Assembly: GCF_030849025.1 (NCBI RefSeq)
Contig: NZ_CP118224.1
Span: 3,055,001 to 3,119,000, forward strand
Direction of reading: 5' to 3'
Origin: Oceanimonas pelagia
GTDB lineage: Bacteria; Pseudomonadota; Gammaproteobacteria; Enterobacterales; Aeromonadaceae
DNA: 64,000 bases
Below are positions 26,426-37,023 of the stretch, one piece after another. Position 1 is the stretch's first letter. The number at the start of each line of letters is the position of its first letter. Position numbers and translations under genes: made by a program. The notes under the pieces were generated by a model. It saw nothing but the letters and a program-made list of their open reading frames with translations. It was not told the origin of the DNA and did not search any database.

Positions 26426-28026
26426 CCGTCCACCTTCGGCGGGGTGTCAAAGGTGTGGTAGGGCGCCGGCGACGGCACCGTCCATTCCAGGCCTTCGGCG
26501 CCCTCCCAGGGTTTGGCCTGGGCCCGCTCGCCGCCGCGAATGCACTTTACCAGCACCGCCACAAACAGGAGCTGGGACAGGCCGAAGGCGAAACCGCCGA
26601 TGCTGACCAGGGCATTGATGTCGGCAAATTGCAGCGAATAATCGGGAATACGCCGGGGCATGCCGCCCAGGCCGAGAAAATGCATGGGGAAGAACAGAAT
26701 GTTCACCGACACCACAGAGCACCAGAAATGCCATTTGGCCAGGCGCTCGTCAAACATGTGGCCGGTCCACTTGGGCAACCAGTAGTAGGCCGCCGCCATG
26801 ATCGAGAAAATGGCTCCCGACACCAGCACGTAATGAAAATGCGCCACCACGAAATAGGTGTCGTGATACTGAAAGTCCGCCGGGGTAATGGCCAGCATCA
26901 GGCCACTGAAGCCGCCGATGGTGAACAGCACGATAAAGGCCAGGGCGAACAGCATGGGCACTTCAAAGCTGAGGGAGCCACGCCACATGGTGGCTACCCA
27001 GTTGAACACCTTGACCCCGGTGGGCACCGAAATCAGCATGGTGCAATACATGAAGAACAGCTCCGCCGCCACCGGCATGCCCACGGTAAACATGTGGTGC
27101 GCCCACACCAGGAAGCTGAGCCCGGCAATGGACGCAGTGGCATACACCATGGAGGCGTAGCCGAACAGCCGCTTGCGGCTGAAGGCAGGCACGATGGCCG
27201 AGATAATACCGAAACTCGGCAATATCATGATGTACACCTCGGGATGGCCGAAGAACCAGAAGATATGCTGGAACATGACCGGATCCCCGCCTCCGGCAGC
27301 TTCGAAAAAGCTGGTACCGAAATACTTGTCGGTCAGCACCATGGTCACGGCGCCGGCCAGCACCGGCATGACCGCAATCAGCAGAAAGGCGGTGATCAGC
27401 CAGGTCCAGCAGAACAGCGGCAGTTTCATCCAGGTCATGCCCGGTGCACGCAGGTTCCAGATGGTAACAATCACGTTGATCGCCCCCATGATGGAGCTGA
27501 TGCCCATGATATGAATGGCAAACACAAACAGGGCGGTGCTGTCGGGGCCATAGGTGGTGGACAGGGGCGCATAAAAGGTCCAGCCGAAATTGGGGCCGCC
27601 ACCGGGCACAAACAGCGAGCTCAGCATCAGCACAAAGGCGAAGGGCAGGATCCAGAAGCTCCAGTTGTTCATGCGCGGCAGCGCCATGTCGGGCGCGCCG
27701 ATCATCATGGGAATCATCCAGTTGGCCAGGCCGACAAAGGCCGGCATCACGGCACCGAACACCATGATCAGGCCGTGCATGGTGGTCATCTGGTTAAAGA
27801 AGTTGGGCTCTACCAGCTGCAGCCCGGGCTGAAACAACTCGGCCCGGATCACCATGGCCATGCCCCCGCCCACCAGAAACATGGTGAGGCTGAACAGCAG
27901 GTAGAGACTGCCGATATCCTTGTGGTTGGTGGTGAACAGCCAGCGGCTGATGCCCTTGGCGGGACCGTGGTGATGCTCATCCACCAGGTGAATATTCGCG
28001 GTTTCCGTGCGATCCATCTGCGCCAT
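26422..28026 (-). CDS. ctaD: Cytochrome c oxidase subunit I (aa3-type)
   Basis: A 534-aa, twelve-helix catalytic subunit that reduces O2 to water and pumps protons. Seen: TTMHGLIMVFGAVMP (low-spin haem a His), QHIFWFFGHPEVYIMILP (CuB His and the cross-linked Tyr), WAHHMFTVG (CuB histidines) and YFVVAHFHYVL (haem a3 and haem a ligands). PDMALPRMNNWSFW carries the D-channel region, and the K-channel Lys is in ISVPTGVKVFNW. ATG 28026 is favoured by the GGGGG 5 bases upstream; GTG 28029 is too close to it. Confidence 0.97.
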   Translation of the reverse strand: MAQMDRTETANIHLVDEHHHGPAKGISRWLFTTNHKDIGSLYLLFSLTMFLVGGGMAMVIRAELFQPGLQLVEPNFFNQMTTMHGLIMVFGAVMPAFVGLANWMIPMMIGAPDMALPRMNNWSFWILPFAFVLMLSSLFVPGGGPNFGWTFYAPLSTTYGPDSTALFVFAIHIMGISSIMGAINVIVTIWNLRAPGMTWMKLPLFCWTWLITAFLLIAVMPVLAGAVTMVLTDKYFGTSFFEAAGGGDPVMFQHIFWFFGHPEVYIMILPSFGIISAIVPAFSRKRLFGYASMVYATASIAGLSFLVWAHHMFTVGMPVAAELFFMYCTMLISVPTGVKVFNWVATMWRGSLSFEVPMLFALAFIVLFTIGGFSGLMLAITPADFQYHDTYFVVAHFHYVLVSGAIFSIMAAAYYWLPKWTGHMFDERLAKWHFWCSVVSVNILFFPMHFLGLGGMPRRIPDYSLQFADINALVSIGGFAFGLSQLLFVAVLVKCIRGGERAQAKPWEGAEGLEWTVPSPAPYHTFDTPPKVDG

Positions 28027-28035
28027 CACAGCCCC

Positions 28036-29169
28036 CTATTGTTCCTGTCTGGCCTGGTGAATATCTTTTGGCTGCACCAGGTCGCCGGTGTCGTTGCCCC
28101 AGGCATTGCGCTCGTAGGTGATCACCGCCGCCAGCTCCTTCAGCGCCAGTTGCTTGTCAAAGCTCTGCATGGCGGTACCCGCCTTGCCATACAGCACTAT
28201 GTTGATGTGAGCGGCCCGGTCGTTCAGCACCAGCTCGCTGCTCCTGAGCGCCGGAAAGGCGCCGGGAATGCCTTCGCCATTGGCCTGATGACAGGCGGCA
28301 CAGGCCTTCTGATAGACCTGCTCACCCAGCGTCATCAGCTCGTCCCTGCTCATGTTCATGGCCAGCAGTTCCTGCTCGGCGGCCCTGGCCTCGGCCTGCT
28401 CGGTTTTGCGCCGGGCCAGCCAGCCATCAAATTCCTCGGGAGAGCGGGCATCCACGACGATGGGCATAAAGCCGTGATCCTTGCCGCACAGCTCGGCGCA
28501 CTGGCCACGATACAGGCCCGGCTGCTCGATGCGGGTCCAGGCCTCGTTGATAAAACCGGGAATGGCATCCTTTTTCACCGCGAAAGCCGGCACCCACCAG
28601 GAGTGGATCACATCGTCGGAGGTGATCAGAAAGCGCACCTTGCGCTCCGTGGGCAGCACCAGGGGATGATCCACCTCCAGCAGGTAGTGCTCCCGCTTGC
28701 GCACCTCACCGCTGATCTGTTGCGGCAGGGTAGCCAGCAGGCTGTAAAACTCCACGTCTTCGTCAAAGTAACGGTAATGCCACTTCCACTGAGAGCCGGT
28801 GATCTGCACGGTGAGATCCGGCTTTGAAGCGTCTTCCATCGCCACCAGGGTTTTGGTGGCGGGAATGGCCATGGCCACCAGAATGAGAAAGGGAATGATG
28901 GTCCAGAGGATCTCGACCCTGGTGCTTTCGTGAAACTGGGCTGCCCGGGCGCCTCTGGACTTGCGATGGTGAATAATGGCCCAGAACATGGCCCCGAACA
29001 CCAGCAGACCGATGACCGCGCAGATGGTGAGAATGGTCATGTGCAGGCCATACACTTTCTGGCTGATTTCGGTGACCCCTTCGGTCATGTTGAGGCGGAC
29101 CTGGGCCTCGGCGGGCAGGGTTGCCAGCAAGGACAACAGCAGCAAAATCGGCTTCACGCGCACCCCCAT
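28036..29169 (-). CDS. ctaC: Cytochrome c oxidase subunit II with fused cytochrome c domain
   Basis: A 377-aa protein: signal peptide (VKPILLLLSLLATLPAEA), two membrane helices, the cupredoxin CuA domain (GQCAELCGKDHGFMPIVV, with the two Cys, His and Met ligands) and a C-terminal cytochrome c domain (ACAACHQANGEGIPGAFPAL). The fused haem domain makes this a caa3-type enzyme. ATG 29169 follows AGGA by 7 bases. It is the first gene of the cluster; its promoter must lie within about 130 bases, between the start and the heptamer array. Confidence 0.95.
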   Translation of the reverse strand: MGVRVKPILLLLSLLATLPAEAQVRLNMTEGVTEISQKVYGLHMTILTICAVIGLLVFGAMFWAIIHHRKSRGARAAQFHESTRVEILWTIIPFLILVAMAIPATKTLVAMEDASKPDLTVQITGSQWKWHYRYFDEDVEFYSLLATLPQQISGEVRKREHYLLEVDHPLVLPTERKVRFLITSDDVIHSWWVPAFAVKKDAIPGFINEAWTRIEQPGLYRGQCAELCGKDHGFMPIVVDARSPEEFDGWLARRKTEQAEARAAEQELLAMNMSRDELMTLGEQVYQKACAACHQANGEGIPGAFPALRSSELVLNDRAAHINIVLYGKAGTAMQSFDKQLALKELAAVITYERNAWGNDTGDLVQPKDIHQARQEQ

Positions 29170-29297
29170 CGTTTCATCCTGTAACACCGGAGCACTTGAA
29201 TTCGGCATTGGTGGCCGCCGAACGACCGCATCCCTTCCATTCGGCTGACTCTAAGTAAAGCAGCAGTTAAGGAAATGTAAAATATAAAGAAATGGGA
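29170..29297 (-). other. Upstream region of the cox cluster
   Basis: About 130 bases between the cox2 start and the heptamer array; it presumably holds the cox promoter. On the minus strand it becomes AT-rich near 29270-29290, but no confident hexamer pair was picked. Confidence 0.4.
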
Positions 29298-29443
29298 GAT
29301 TGGGGATTGGGGATTGGGGATTGGGGATTGGGGATTGGGGATTGGGGATTGGGGATTGGGGATTGGGGATTGGGGATTGGGGATTGGGGATTGGGGATTG
29401 GGGATTGGGGATTGGGGATTGGGGATTGGGGATTGGGGATTGG
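29298..29443. repeat. Heptanucleotide tandem array (TGGGGAT)n, about 21 copies
   Basis: An uninterrupted run of the 7-base unit GATTGGG (equivalently TGGGGAT) over 146 bases, with one degenerate copy at the left edge (GGGAGAT). Every unit has four consecutive G on the plus strand, a G-quadruplex-capable pattern. It lies between the lexA hairpin and the cox2 upstream region. No protein is likely; the IPNPQSP-type translation is a by-product. Confidence 0.97.
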
Positions 29444-29470
29444 CAGGCCACCATAAGTTTGCGGCCTGCC
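29442..29470 (-). terminator. Hairpin after lexA, touching the heptamer array
   Basis: GGCAGGCC (29442-29449) and GGCCTGCC (29463-29470) form a perfect 8-bp stem with a 13-base loop, 16 bases after the lexA stop. There is no T run on the minus strand, which continues into AATCCCC repeats, so termination may be Rho-dependent or weak. Confidence 0.55.
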
Positions 29471-29486
29471 GGGTCAAGCGGGTTTG

Positions 29487-30101
29487 TCAGAAGTCGCCGT
29501 TGCGGATCACCCCCACCGCCAGACCTTCGATAATCAGCTCCTGGGTACGCAAGTCCACCTCAATGGGCGACAGCTCCTCGTTTTCGGGCACCAGGCTGAC
29601 CTTGCTGCCCTTGCGCTGAAAGCGCTTCACCGTGACTTCGTCGTCGAGCCGGGCCACCACCACCTGGCCATTGCGGGCCTCCCGGGTCTTGTGCACCGCC
29701 AGCAGATCACCGTCCATGATGCCGATATTCTTCATGCTCGTGCCCCGAACCCGCAGCAAAAAGTCCGCCGAGGGATGGAACAGGGCGGGATCGAGCCGGT
29801 AATGACTCTCGATGTGCTGTTGCGCCAGTATGGGTTCACCGGCGGCCACCCGGCCCACCAGCGGCAGGCCCTGTTCTTCTTCCGCCTCTTCCCCGGCCAG
29901 GCGAATGCCCCGGGAAGTACCGGGCATGATTTCAATCACGCCCTTTTTGGCCAGCGCCTTGAGGTGCTCTTCCGCCGCATTGGCGGACTTGAACCCCAGC
30001 ACCCGGGCAATTTCCACCCGGGTGGGCGGCATGCCGGTTTGCTGAATGTGTTCCTTGATAATGTCCAGCACCTGCGACTGGCGGGGAGTAAGGGCTTTCA
30101 T
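29487..30101 (-). CDS. lexA: SOS-response repressor LexA
   Basis: A 204-aa repressor with an N-terminal winged helix-turn-helix ([36 protein letters not shown]) and a C-terminal self-cleaving peptidase. The cleavage site is Ala87-Gly88 in GRVAAGEP; the catalytic dyad is Ser122 (RGTSMKNIG) and Lys159 (EVTVKRF). Two SOS boxes upstream give autoregulation. ATG 30101 has AGG 7 bases upstream. dinF, its usual neighbour, is found 8.4 kb away beyond the cox cluster. Confidence 0.97.
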   Translation of the reverse strand: MKALTPRQSQVLDIIKEHIQQTGMPPTRVEIARVLGFKSANAAEEHLKALAKKGVIEIMPGTSRGIRLAGEEAEEEQGLPLVGRVAAGEPILAQQHIESHYRLDPALFHPSADFLLRVRGTSMKNIGIMDGDLLAVHKTREARNGQVVVARLDDEVTVKRFQRKGSKVSLVPENEELSPIEVDLRTQELIIEGLAVGVIRNGDF

Positions 30102-30109
30102 GGTGAAAC

Positions 30110-30125
30110 CTGTCTGTTTATACAG
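30110..30125 (-). promoter_or_regulatory. SOS box 1 of lexA
   Basis: CTGTCTGTTTATACAG fits the LexA consensus CTG-N10-CAG. It sits between the promoter and the lexA start. Confidence 0.9.
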
Positions 30126-30129
30126 TTAA

Positions 30130-30145
30130 CTGTCAGTATATCCAG
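30130..30145 (-). promoter_or_regulatory. SOS box 2 of lexA
   Basis: CTGTCAGTATATCCAG fits CTG-N10-CAG, 4 bases from box 1. It covers the -10 region, so LexA bound here would block polymerase. Paired boxes are usual for lexA. Confidence 0.9.
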
Positions 30146-30162
30146 TAATGAGTCCAGAGCAA
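30135..30162 (-). promoter_or_regulatory. lexA promoter
   Basis: On the minus strand there is a -35 TTGCTC (30157-30162), a 16-base spacer and a -10 TATACT (30135-30140), overlapped by SOS box 2. Confidence 0.7.
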
Positions 30163-30179
30163 GTCCCAAAGCCTTTCAC

Positions 30180-31052
30180 TTACCACAGCGCCAGCACCAG
30201 ACCGGCAAAGATGGCCATGCCGACGTGGTTGTTGTTAAGAAAGGCGCGAAAGCAGGGCATGCGTTCCCGGTCGCGGATCAGCCGCTGCTGATACACAAAC
30301 AGTCCGGCAGCCGCCAGCAGCCCCCAGTAAAAGGACGCGGCCAGCTCAAACACCCCACCCGCCGCCACCAGCAGCAACAGGGTGGCCAGCTGCAGCAGAC
30401 CCACGATCAACTTGTCGCGGCGGCCAAACAGAATAGCGGTGGACTTGACCCCGATTTTGAGGTCGTCGTCCCGGTCCACCATGGCATACATGGTGTCGTA
30501 GGCCACGGTCCAGGTGAGGTTGGCGGCAAACAGCAGCCAGAGCCCGGGGGGCAGGCTGTTGCTCTGAGCGGCAAAGGCCATGGGAATGGCCCAGGAAAAG
30601 GCAATGCCGAGAAACAGCTGGGGCAGATGAGTCACCCGCTTCATAAAGGGATAGAGCGCCGCCCAGAACAGGCCGGCAAAGGCCAGACCAATGGTGAGGG
30701 CATTGGTGGTCAGCACCAGCACAAAGGAAATGCCCACCAGCAGGGCGAAAAAGCCCAGTGCCTGGCGCTCGGTGAGTTCACCGGCGGGCAGCGGCCGGGC
30801 ATGGGTACGCTTGACGTGGCCGTCGATATGGCGATCGGCGTAGTCGTTGATCACACAGCCGGCGGAACGCATGGAAAACACCCCGGCCACAAACACCAGC
30901 AGCAACCAGGGGGATGGCAGGCCCTCGGCGGCAATCCACAGCGCCCACAGGGTAGGCCACAACAGCAGCAGGGTGCCGATGGGCTTGTCGAGCCGGGCCA
31001 GAGCCAGGTAGGCGCGCCAACGCGGCCGTGAAAAAGAAGTCAGGGTGGTCAT
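30180..31052 (-). CDS. ubiA: 4-hydroxybenzoate octaprenyltransferase UbiA
   Basis: A 290-aa inner-membrane prenyltransferase that attaches the polyprenyl tail to 4-hydroxybenzoate in ubiquinone synthesis. Both aspartate-rich motifs are present: [15 protein letters not shown] and [17 protein letters not shown]. About nine membrane helices. ATG 31052 overlaps the ubiC stop by one base (TAATG), so the pair is coupled and the enzymes act in sequence. Confidence 0.96.
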   Translation of the reverse strand: MTTLTSFSRPRWRAYLALARLDKPIGTLLLLWPTLWALWIAAEGLPSPWLLLVFVAGVFSMRSAGCVINDYADRHIDGHVKRTHARPLPAGELTERQALGFFALLVGISFVLVLTTNALTIGLAFAGLFWAALYPFMKRVTHLPQLFLGIAFSWAIPMAFAAQSNSLPPGLWLLFAANLTWTVAYDTMYAMVDRDDDLKIGVKSTAILFGRRDKLIVGLLQLATLLLLVAAGGVFELAASFYWGLLAAAGLFVYQQRLIRDRERMPCFRAFLNNNHVGMAIFAGLVLALW

Positions 31053-31627
31053 TACACTATATTCCGGTAGGGTGCCGAAGCCGGCAGAAAGAGTTCGGTC
31101 ACCAGCACCCGGGCGGCACCGGTGCTGAGAGTGGAGCGCCGGGCCCAGGGCAAGGTATCGCTCAAGGCGGCATTGAACCCGGCACGGGTCTGCAACCGCC
31201 GATACTCCACCGCGGAGAGCTCGGCAAGATCAAAGGGAGTCCGTTGCAGATCCGTCGCTTCAAACATCAACTCTCCCAGCGCCTTGCTGCCCAGCCCGGC
31301 CAGTGCCGGCAATGCCGCTTGCGTGGCGGAGGAATAGAGCGAGCTGGCGTACACCCAGGGCACCTCATCGCACAACAGCAACACTTCCCGGCAATAGGCC
31401 TGCCCGGCCTGAAGGCGCTCCACCTGAGCCGGCGTGAGCGGACGCAACACCGAATCGGACAATACCTGTACCCGGAAGTGCCGGCAGTGACGACGCAGCC
31501 GCCGGGTCAGCGAGCCCGGCTCGTGCAGCCAGTCGCCCAGGGCGGATGACGCCGGTGCTGAACGGCCCCAGCGCCAGTCACTGTCGACACTGGGCGTCAT
31601 GGTTGTTTGCTGAAGTGGCAAAGACAT
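31052..31627 (-). CDS. ubiC: Chorismate pyruvate-lyase UbiC
   Basis: A cytoplasmic enzyme of up to 191 aa that cleaves chorismate to 4-hydroxybenzoate and pyruvate, the first committed ubiquinone step. It has the conserved Arg in [23 protein letters not shown], and the active-site Glu in VTELFLPA near the C-terminus. The start is uncertain between ATG 31627 and ATG 31600; neither has a good ribosome site and both fit the family length. Followed immediately by ubiA. Confidence 0.92.
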   Translation of the reverse strand: MSLPLQQTTMTPSVDSDWRWGRSAPASSALGDWLHEPGSLTRRLRRHCRHFRVQVLSDSVLRPLTPAQVERLQAGQAYCREVLLLCDEVPWVYASSLYSSATQAALPALAGLGSKALGELMFEATDLQRTPFDLAELSAVEYRRLQTRAGFNAALSDTLPWARRSTLSTGAARVLVTELFLPASAPYRNIV

Positions 31628-31764
31628 AAAAATGACTTGGGTCCTGCTTTGGCGGTAACATCACCACCGCATTTTCGGGCCATGATACAGAAAACCGTCG
31701 ACGGACTTGACCGCACCGGCAAATATTTAAACAATGCCCGCTCTCTCATTGCTCGGAGACTCAT

Positions 31765-32166
31765 ATGTTTCGGTTACTTGCCCTCTGCCTGCTGCTGGCG
31801 GCCCCGGGCACGCTCAGCGCTCAGGAGGAAACGGCGGCACCCGCCGGGCCCATATACTACACCATGACACCGGACATTATTACCAACTACCAGAACTCCG
31901 GGCAAAACCTGGGCTATGTGCGGGTGGCGGTGGAGCTGATGCTGGAGCGCCCGGAGCAACTGACGGTAGTGGAAGAGAATATGCCGCTGCTGCGGGATGC
32001 GCTCAACGACTTGCTGGCGGAAAAAAGCCGGCAGGAAATCCGCTCCCTGCCGGCCCGGGCCGGGCTGGCCGATGAGGGCCGGGAGCGGCTCAACGAGCTG
32101 CTGTTGCAGGAAACCGGGCAAACGCCGGTACGCCGCCTGCTGTTTACCACCTTCCTTTATCAGTAA
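31765..32166 (+). CDS. FliL-like periplasmic/membrane protein
   Basis: A 133-aa protein with an N-terminal signal or anchor (LLALCLLLAAPGTLSAQ) and a FliL-type domain: YYTMTPDIITNYQNSG, LGYVRVAVELML, a run predicting a helix before the end, and a C-terminal LLFTTFLYQ. FliL proteins act at the flagellar stator, but no flagellar genes are nearby. A similar gene next to ubiC is, to my knowledge, found in Vibrio. GGAG is 6 bases before the ATG. Its 3' end overlaps convergent glpG by 23 bases. Confidence 0.75.
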   Translation: MFRLLALCLLLAAPGTLSAQEETAAPAGPIYYTMTPDIITNYQNSGQNLGYVRVAVELMLERPEQLTVVEENMPLLRDALNDLLAEKSRQEIRSLPARAGLADEGRERLNELLLQETGQTPVRRLLFTTFLYQ

Positions 32167-32995
32167 CCCGCCGGCGATTGTCCAGCCAGGCCTGCAACAA
32201 GCCGATGAGCGCGCCGCCCAGGTGCGCCATGTTAGCCACCGGCGTGCCCAGCAGGTCGGCAAAGCCCAGCACCAGCCACACCAGCATAAACACCGCCATG
32301 CCGTCGGGCAGGCCCATGCCCCGAGCCGGGTTGAGCCGGCCGCTGAACCAGACATAGGCCAGCAGCGCATACACCACTCCCGACAGGCCGCCAAAGCGCG
32401 GGCCGCTGGCCCAGAACTGCAGCAGGTTGGGCAGCACCGCCGCCACCAGCAGCAGCACCAGCAGCTTGCCGCTGCCCAGCCGCCGCTCCACCATGCCGCC
32501 CAGGTACCACCACCAGAACAGGTTGAATACCAGGTGCATCAGGGAAAAGTGCATCAGCGCCGGGGTAAAGGCGCGCCAGAATTCGGTGCCCAGCAGCCAT
32601 TCGGCCCGGGGCGGAAACGACAGCACCCCAAACATGGGCAGGCCCAGCCAGCTCAGGCCGTAAACCAGCAGGCAGGCCAGCAGCACCAGCAGATTCACCG
32701 GCCCGGTCTGGCGCAGCAGGTCGCTGATCCAGCCGGTTTGCCGGGCCCCGTCGGTAAAGCGGGCGTGGCTGTCGCCCCGCTTCCAGGACGCTTCCTGGTA
32801 GCGGGGATGAAACGGCTCGGCCAGAAAACGCTTGACCTCCCGCTGGGCCTGCTCGAAACGGGATTCGTCCACCAGCCAGATATGCACGTTACCGTCGTCG
32901 TCCTGAGTCAGCTCGCAGTGCAGGCCAAGCTCACTCAGATAGTCCACAAAGGCCTGGGCCCGGCGCGGCTCGTCGAGCACCAGCAGCGCCTTCAC
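32144..32995 (-). CDS. glpG: Rhomboid intramembrane protease GlpG
   Basis: A 283-aa membrane protease. The N-terminal cytoplasmic domain ([20 protein letters not shown]) is followed by six helices. The catalytic Ser is in [11 protein letters not shown] and the catalytic His in [30 protein letters not shown] holds the oxyanion-side HxxxN. ATG 32995 overlaps the glpE stop by 4 bases. The glpE-glpG pair is conserved with E. coli, but glpR is absent. Confidence 0.95.
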   Translation of the reverse strand: MKALLVLDEPRRAQAFVDYLSELGLHCELTQDDDGNVHIWLVDESRFEQAQREVKRFLAEPFHPRYQEASWKRGDSHARFTDGARQTGWISDLLRQTGPVNLLVLLACLLVYGLSWLGLPMFGVLSFPPRAEWLLGTEFWRAFTPALMHFSLMHLVFNLFWWWYLGGMVERRLGSGKLLVLLLVAAVLPNLLQFWASGPRFGGLSGVVYALLAYVWFSGRLNPARGMGLPDGMAVFMLVWLVLGFADLLGTPVANMAHLGGALIGLLQAWLDNRRRVTDKGRW

Positions 32996-33312
32996 GACTG
33001 GCCGACCACCGGCTGGCTGCGCCGCCAGGCCTCGAAGCCGCCGTCCAGGCTGTAGACTTCCTCAAAGCCCTGATTCACCAGATACTGGGCCGCGCCCTGA
33101 CTGCTGATGCCGTGATAACACATCACGATCACCGGCACGTCGTAATCCACCTCATTGGTAAAGGCCACCAGGCTGTCGTTGGTCAGGTGAAAGGCGCCTT
33201 CGGCGTGCGCCAGGGCAAAGGACTGGGGGTCGCGAATATCCACCAGCCGGGCCCGGCCCTCGCTCAGCATGATGTGGGCGTCGTCCACCGAAATATGGGC
33301 AAACTGATCCAT
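32992..33312 (-). CDS. glpE: Thiosulfate sulfurtransferase GlpE (single-domain rhodanese)
   Basis: A 106-aa cytoplasmic rhodanese that moves sulfane sulfur from thiosulfate to cyanide or thioredoxin-like acceptors. The active-site loop is [13 protein letters not shown] with the catalytic Cys; [14 protein letters not shown] is the conserved N-terminal motif. Its GAGGAGG ribosome site is excellent. It precedes glpG in a two-gene operon. Confidence 0.94.
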   Translation of the reverse strand: MDQFAHISVDDAHIMLSEGRARLVDIRDPQSFALAHAEGAFHLTNDSLVAFTNEVDYDVPVIVMCYHGISSQGAAQYLVNQGFEEVYSLDGGFEAWRRSQPVVGQS

Positions 33313-33356
33313 GAATTCCTCCTCATTAATGTGGCGCCAGTGTACCCAATTCGGCT

Positions 33357-34060
<704 letters not shown>

Positions 34061-34061
<1 letters not shown>

Positions 34062-34825
34062 CAGGCTTCTCCCAGGTAGGCGTTGATCACATCGGGATGG
34101 CTGCGCACCGCCTCGGGGCTGCCGTCCGCCAGGGGCCGGCCCTGGTTGACCACGTAAATATGATCGGAAATGTCCATCACCAGCTTCATGTCGTGCTCGA
34201 TCAGCAGCACGCTGACCCCTTCGTTATCGCGCAGATCCTGGATCAGCCGGTTCAGCTCCTGAGTCTCGTTCGGATTCAGCCCCGCCGCAGGCTCGTCCAG
34301 CATCAGCAGGGCCGGTCGTGCCGCCATGCAGCGGGCGATCTCCAGCCGGCGCTGCTGACCATAGGCCAGGTTGCCGGCGGCGCGGTTGGCAAATTCGGTG
34401 AGATTGACCTTTTCCAGCCAGTAATGGGCCCGCTCCAGCCCTTCCCGTTCGGCCCGGCGAAAGCCCGGAGTTTTCAGCAGGCCGGCGAGAAAGTGGGTGT
34501 TGAGGTGGGCATGCTGAGCCACCAGCAGGTTTTCCAGCACCGTCATCTCCTTGAACAGGCGCACATGCTGAAAAGTGCGCACCATCCCTAACCGGGCAAT
34601 CTTGTGGCCGGGCAGACCGGCGATGGCCTGGCCACGAAAGTTGACATTGCCGCCACTGGGCCGGTAAAAGCCCGACAGGCAGTTGAACACGGTCGTTTTA
34701 CCGGCGCCGTTGGGGCCGATGATGGACACGATTTGCCGTTCGTTCATGGTAAGCGCCACCCCGTCCACCGCCACCAGGCCGCCAAAGCGCATGGTGAGGC
34801 CGGATACCTTCAGCAGTTCACTCAT
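34061..34825 (-). CDS. livG: Branched-chain amino acid ABC transporter, ATPase LivG
   Basis: A 254-aa partner ATPase. Walker [10 protein letters not shown], signature [16 protein letters not shown], Walker [16 protein letters not shown] and switch [17 protein letters not shown]; the insertion around the Q-loop ([15 protein letters not shown]) is typical of LivG. ATG 34825 overlaps the livM stop by 4 bases. Confidence 0.95.
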
Positions 34826-36063
34826 GATTTCAGCTCCATGTGGGGGCGATGCATCGGCAGCAGCCCTTGAGGCCGCCAGATCATCATCAGCACCATCAGC
34901 AGGCCAAACAGCAGCATGCGGTACTCGTTAAATTCCCGGGTCAGCTCCGGCAGTATGGTCATGATGATGGCCGCCAGCACCACACCAATCTGCGAGCCCA
35001 TGCCCCCCAGCACCACGATGGCCAGAATGATGGCCGACTCGATAAACACAAAGGACTCGGGGCTGATAAAGCCCTGCCGGGCGGCAAAGAAGCAGCCGGC
35101 AAACCCCGCAAAGGCCGCCCCTATGGTAAAGGCGCTGAGCTTGATCAGGGTGGGGTTAAGCCCGAGGGAGCGGCAGGCGATTTCATCCTCGCGCAGCGCC
35201 TCCCAAGCCCGCCCCAGGGGCATGCGCAGCAGGCGGTTGATGATAAAGATGGTCAGCACCACCAGCACCAGTGCCAGCAGGTAGAGGAAGATCACCTTGT
35301 GCCCCGAGTTGTAGGCGATGCCGAAAAACTCGTGAAAGGGATTGTCGCCCCGGCGCTCGAACTCCAGCCCGAACAGGGTGGGCTTGGGAATGCCGGCAAT
35401 GCCGTTGGGGCCGCCGGTCAGCTCGGTCATATTGTTGAGCAATATACGAATGATCTCGCCGAACCCCAGGGTCACGATGGCCAGGTAGTCCCCCCGCAGC
35501 CGCAGCACCGGAAAACCCAGCAGAAAGCCAAAGGTTGCCGCCAGGGCGCCGCCCAGCAGCAGGCAGGTCCAGAAATCCAGCCCGAAATAAGCGTTAAGCA
35601 GGGCGTAGCTGTAGGCGCCCACCGCATAAAAGGCCACGTAGCCCAGATCGAGCAGGCCAGCCAGGCCCACCACCACATTGAGGCCCAGCCCCAGCATGAC
35701 GTAAATCAGGGTGAGCGTGGCCAGATCCACGGCGCCGCGCGAGCCCATAAAGGGCCATACCAGCAGGGTAGCCAGCACCAGCACGGTGACGATGCGATAC
35801 AACCAGGGCTGTTCTTCGGGGGCCGGCAGGGCAAAACTGCCCTTGCGATCCGAAAGGTAACGAAAGGGTTTGCGCCACTGATCGGCAAACAGCTGGGCCA
35901 GAAATACCAGCCCCGCCCCCAGTGCCAGCCACTGCCAGCTGGCGTCCAGCCGGTTGGACACCACCAGCCGGGTGCCCGCGGTCTCCAGCCGGAATCCGAG
36001 CAGCCAGCCCGCCAGCAGCAAGAACAGGCCGGCGGCAATGAGTGAGGATTTGAGTCGGCTCAT
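34822..36063 (-). CDS. livM: Branched-chain amino acid ABC transporter permease LivM
   Basis: A 413-aa permease with about ten membrane segments. The N-terminal extension with three helices is LivM-like; the conserved core includes [40 protein letters not shown] and the coupling loop [24 protein letters not shown] 36063 overlaps the livH stop by 4 bases (ATGA), with AAGG close upstream. Confidence 0.94.
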   Translation of the reverse strand: MSRLKSSLIAAGLFLLLAGWLLGFRLETAGTRLVVSNRLDASWQWLALGAGLVFLAQLFADQWRKPFRYLSDRKGSFALPAPEEQPWLYRIVTVLVLATLLVWPFMGSRGAVDLATLTLIYVMLGLGLNVVVGLAGLLDLGYVAFYAVGAYSYALLNAYFGLDFWTCLLLGGALAATFGFLLGFPVLRLRGDYLAIVTLGFGEIIRILLNNMTELTGGPNGIAGIPKPTLFGLEFERRGDNPFHEFFGIAYNSGHKVIFLYLLALVLVVLTIFIINRLLRMPLGRAWEALREDEIACRSLGLNPTLIKLSAFTIGAAFAGFAGCFFAARQGFISPESFVFIESAIILAIVVLGGMGSQIGVVLAAIIMTILPELTREFNEYRMLLFGLLMVLMMIWRPQGLLPMHRPHMELKS

Positions 36064-36983
36064 ACCTTTTCCACCTCCGGTTTGCCCAGAATGCCAGTGG
36101 GCATGAACAGCAGCACGAAGATCAGCAGGCCAAAGGACACCACGTCCTTGTATTCGGTGCTGAAATAGGCGCCGGTCATGGCCTCGGTCACACCCAGCAG
36201 CAGTCCGCCGAGCACGGCGCCGGGAATGCTGCCAATGCCGCCGAGCACGGCGGCGGTAAAGGCCTTGAGCCCGGCAATAAAGCCGATGTAGGGGTTGATC
36301 ACGCCGTAGTAGGAGCCAAGCAGCACCCCGGCCACCGCCGCCAGCGCCGCGCCGATAACAAAGGTCAGGGCGATAATGCTGTTGCTGTTGATGCCGAGCA
36401 GGTTGGCCATTTTCAGATCTTCGGCGCAAGCACGGCAGGCCCGACCCATGCGCGAGCGGGAAATAAACAGCGACAGCAGGGTCATGGTGATAAAGGTCAC
36501 CACAAAGATAATGAGCTGCATGTAGGACAAGGTGGCCTGAAAGCCCTCGTTGCCAAAACTCCAGCCGCCGGGCAGCAGGGAAGGAATGGCGATATCCCGG
36601 GAGCCCTGGGCCAGGCGCATCATGTTCTGCAGAAAGATGGACATGCCGATGGCGGAGATCAGCGCAATCAGCCGCTTGCTGCTGCGCAGCGGCCGGTAGG
36701 CCACCCGCTCGATAGAATAACCGTAGACACTGGTCAGGATAATGCTCACCAGAAAGGCAGCGCACAGCAGCAGCGCGGTGCTGTCAATACCCAGCATGGT
36801 CAGGGCGGTCATCACCATAAAGGCGGCGTAGGCGCCGATCATGTATACCTCGCCGTGGGCGAAGTTGATCATGCCGATAATGCCGTACACCATGGTGTAA
36901 CCGATGGCGATCAGCGCATAGGTGCTGCCAATGGTCAGGCCGTTAAGCAATTGCTGAATAAAATAAAGAAGGGGCTCGGACAT
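36060..36983 (-). CDS. livH: Branched-chain amino acid ABC transporter permease LivH
   Basis: A 307-aa permease starting [20 protein letters not shown]. Conserved [31 protein letters not shown], and the coupling segment [21 protein letters not shown]. It pairs with LivM to form the membrane channel. It lies 83 bases after livK, with a strong hairpin between them. Confidence 0.95.
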   Translation of the reverse strand: MSEPLLYFIQQLLNGLTIGSTYALIAIGYTMVYGIIGMINFAHGEVYMIGAYAAFMVMTALTMLGIDSTALLLCAAFLVSIILTSVYGYSIERVAYRPLRSSKRLIALISAIGMSIFLQNMMRLAQGSRDIAIPSLLPGGWSFGNEGFQATLSYMQLIIFVVTFITMTLLSLFISRSRMGRACRACAEDLKMANLLGINSNSIIALTFVIGAALAAVAGVLLGSYYGVINPYIGFIAGLKAFTAAVLGGIGSIPGAVLGGLLLGVTEAMTGAYFSTEYKDVVSFGLLIFVLLFMPTGILGKPEVEKV

Positions 36984-37023
36984 ACAACCTTTCCTTGTCG
37001 TTGCACAATGAGCGCCGTCAGAT

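Noticed and set aside
26455-28827. 790-aa open frame antisense to cox1 and cox2
   Set aside because: Gln/His/Gly-rich shadow translation without motifs, over well-conserved oxidase subunits.
29298-29443. CRISPR array
   Set aside because: The repeats are 7 bases, directly adjacent and without spacers; no cas genes are near.
29300-29619. Proteins made of GIGDWGL or IPNPQSP repeats
   Set aside because: They are translations of the heptamer array in several frames. No ribosome site or function is indicated.
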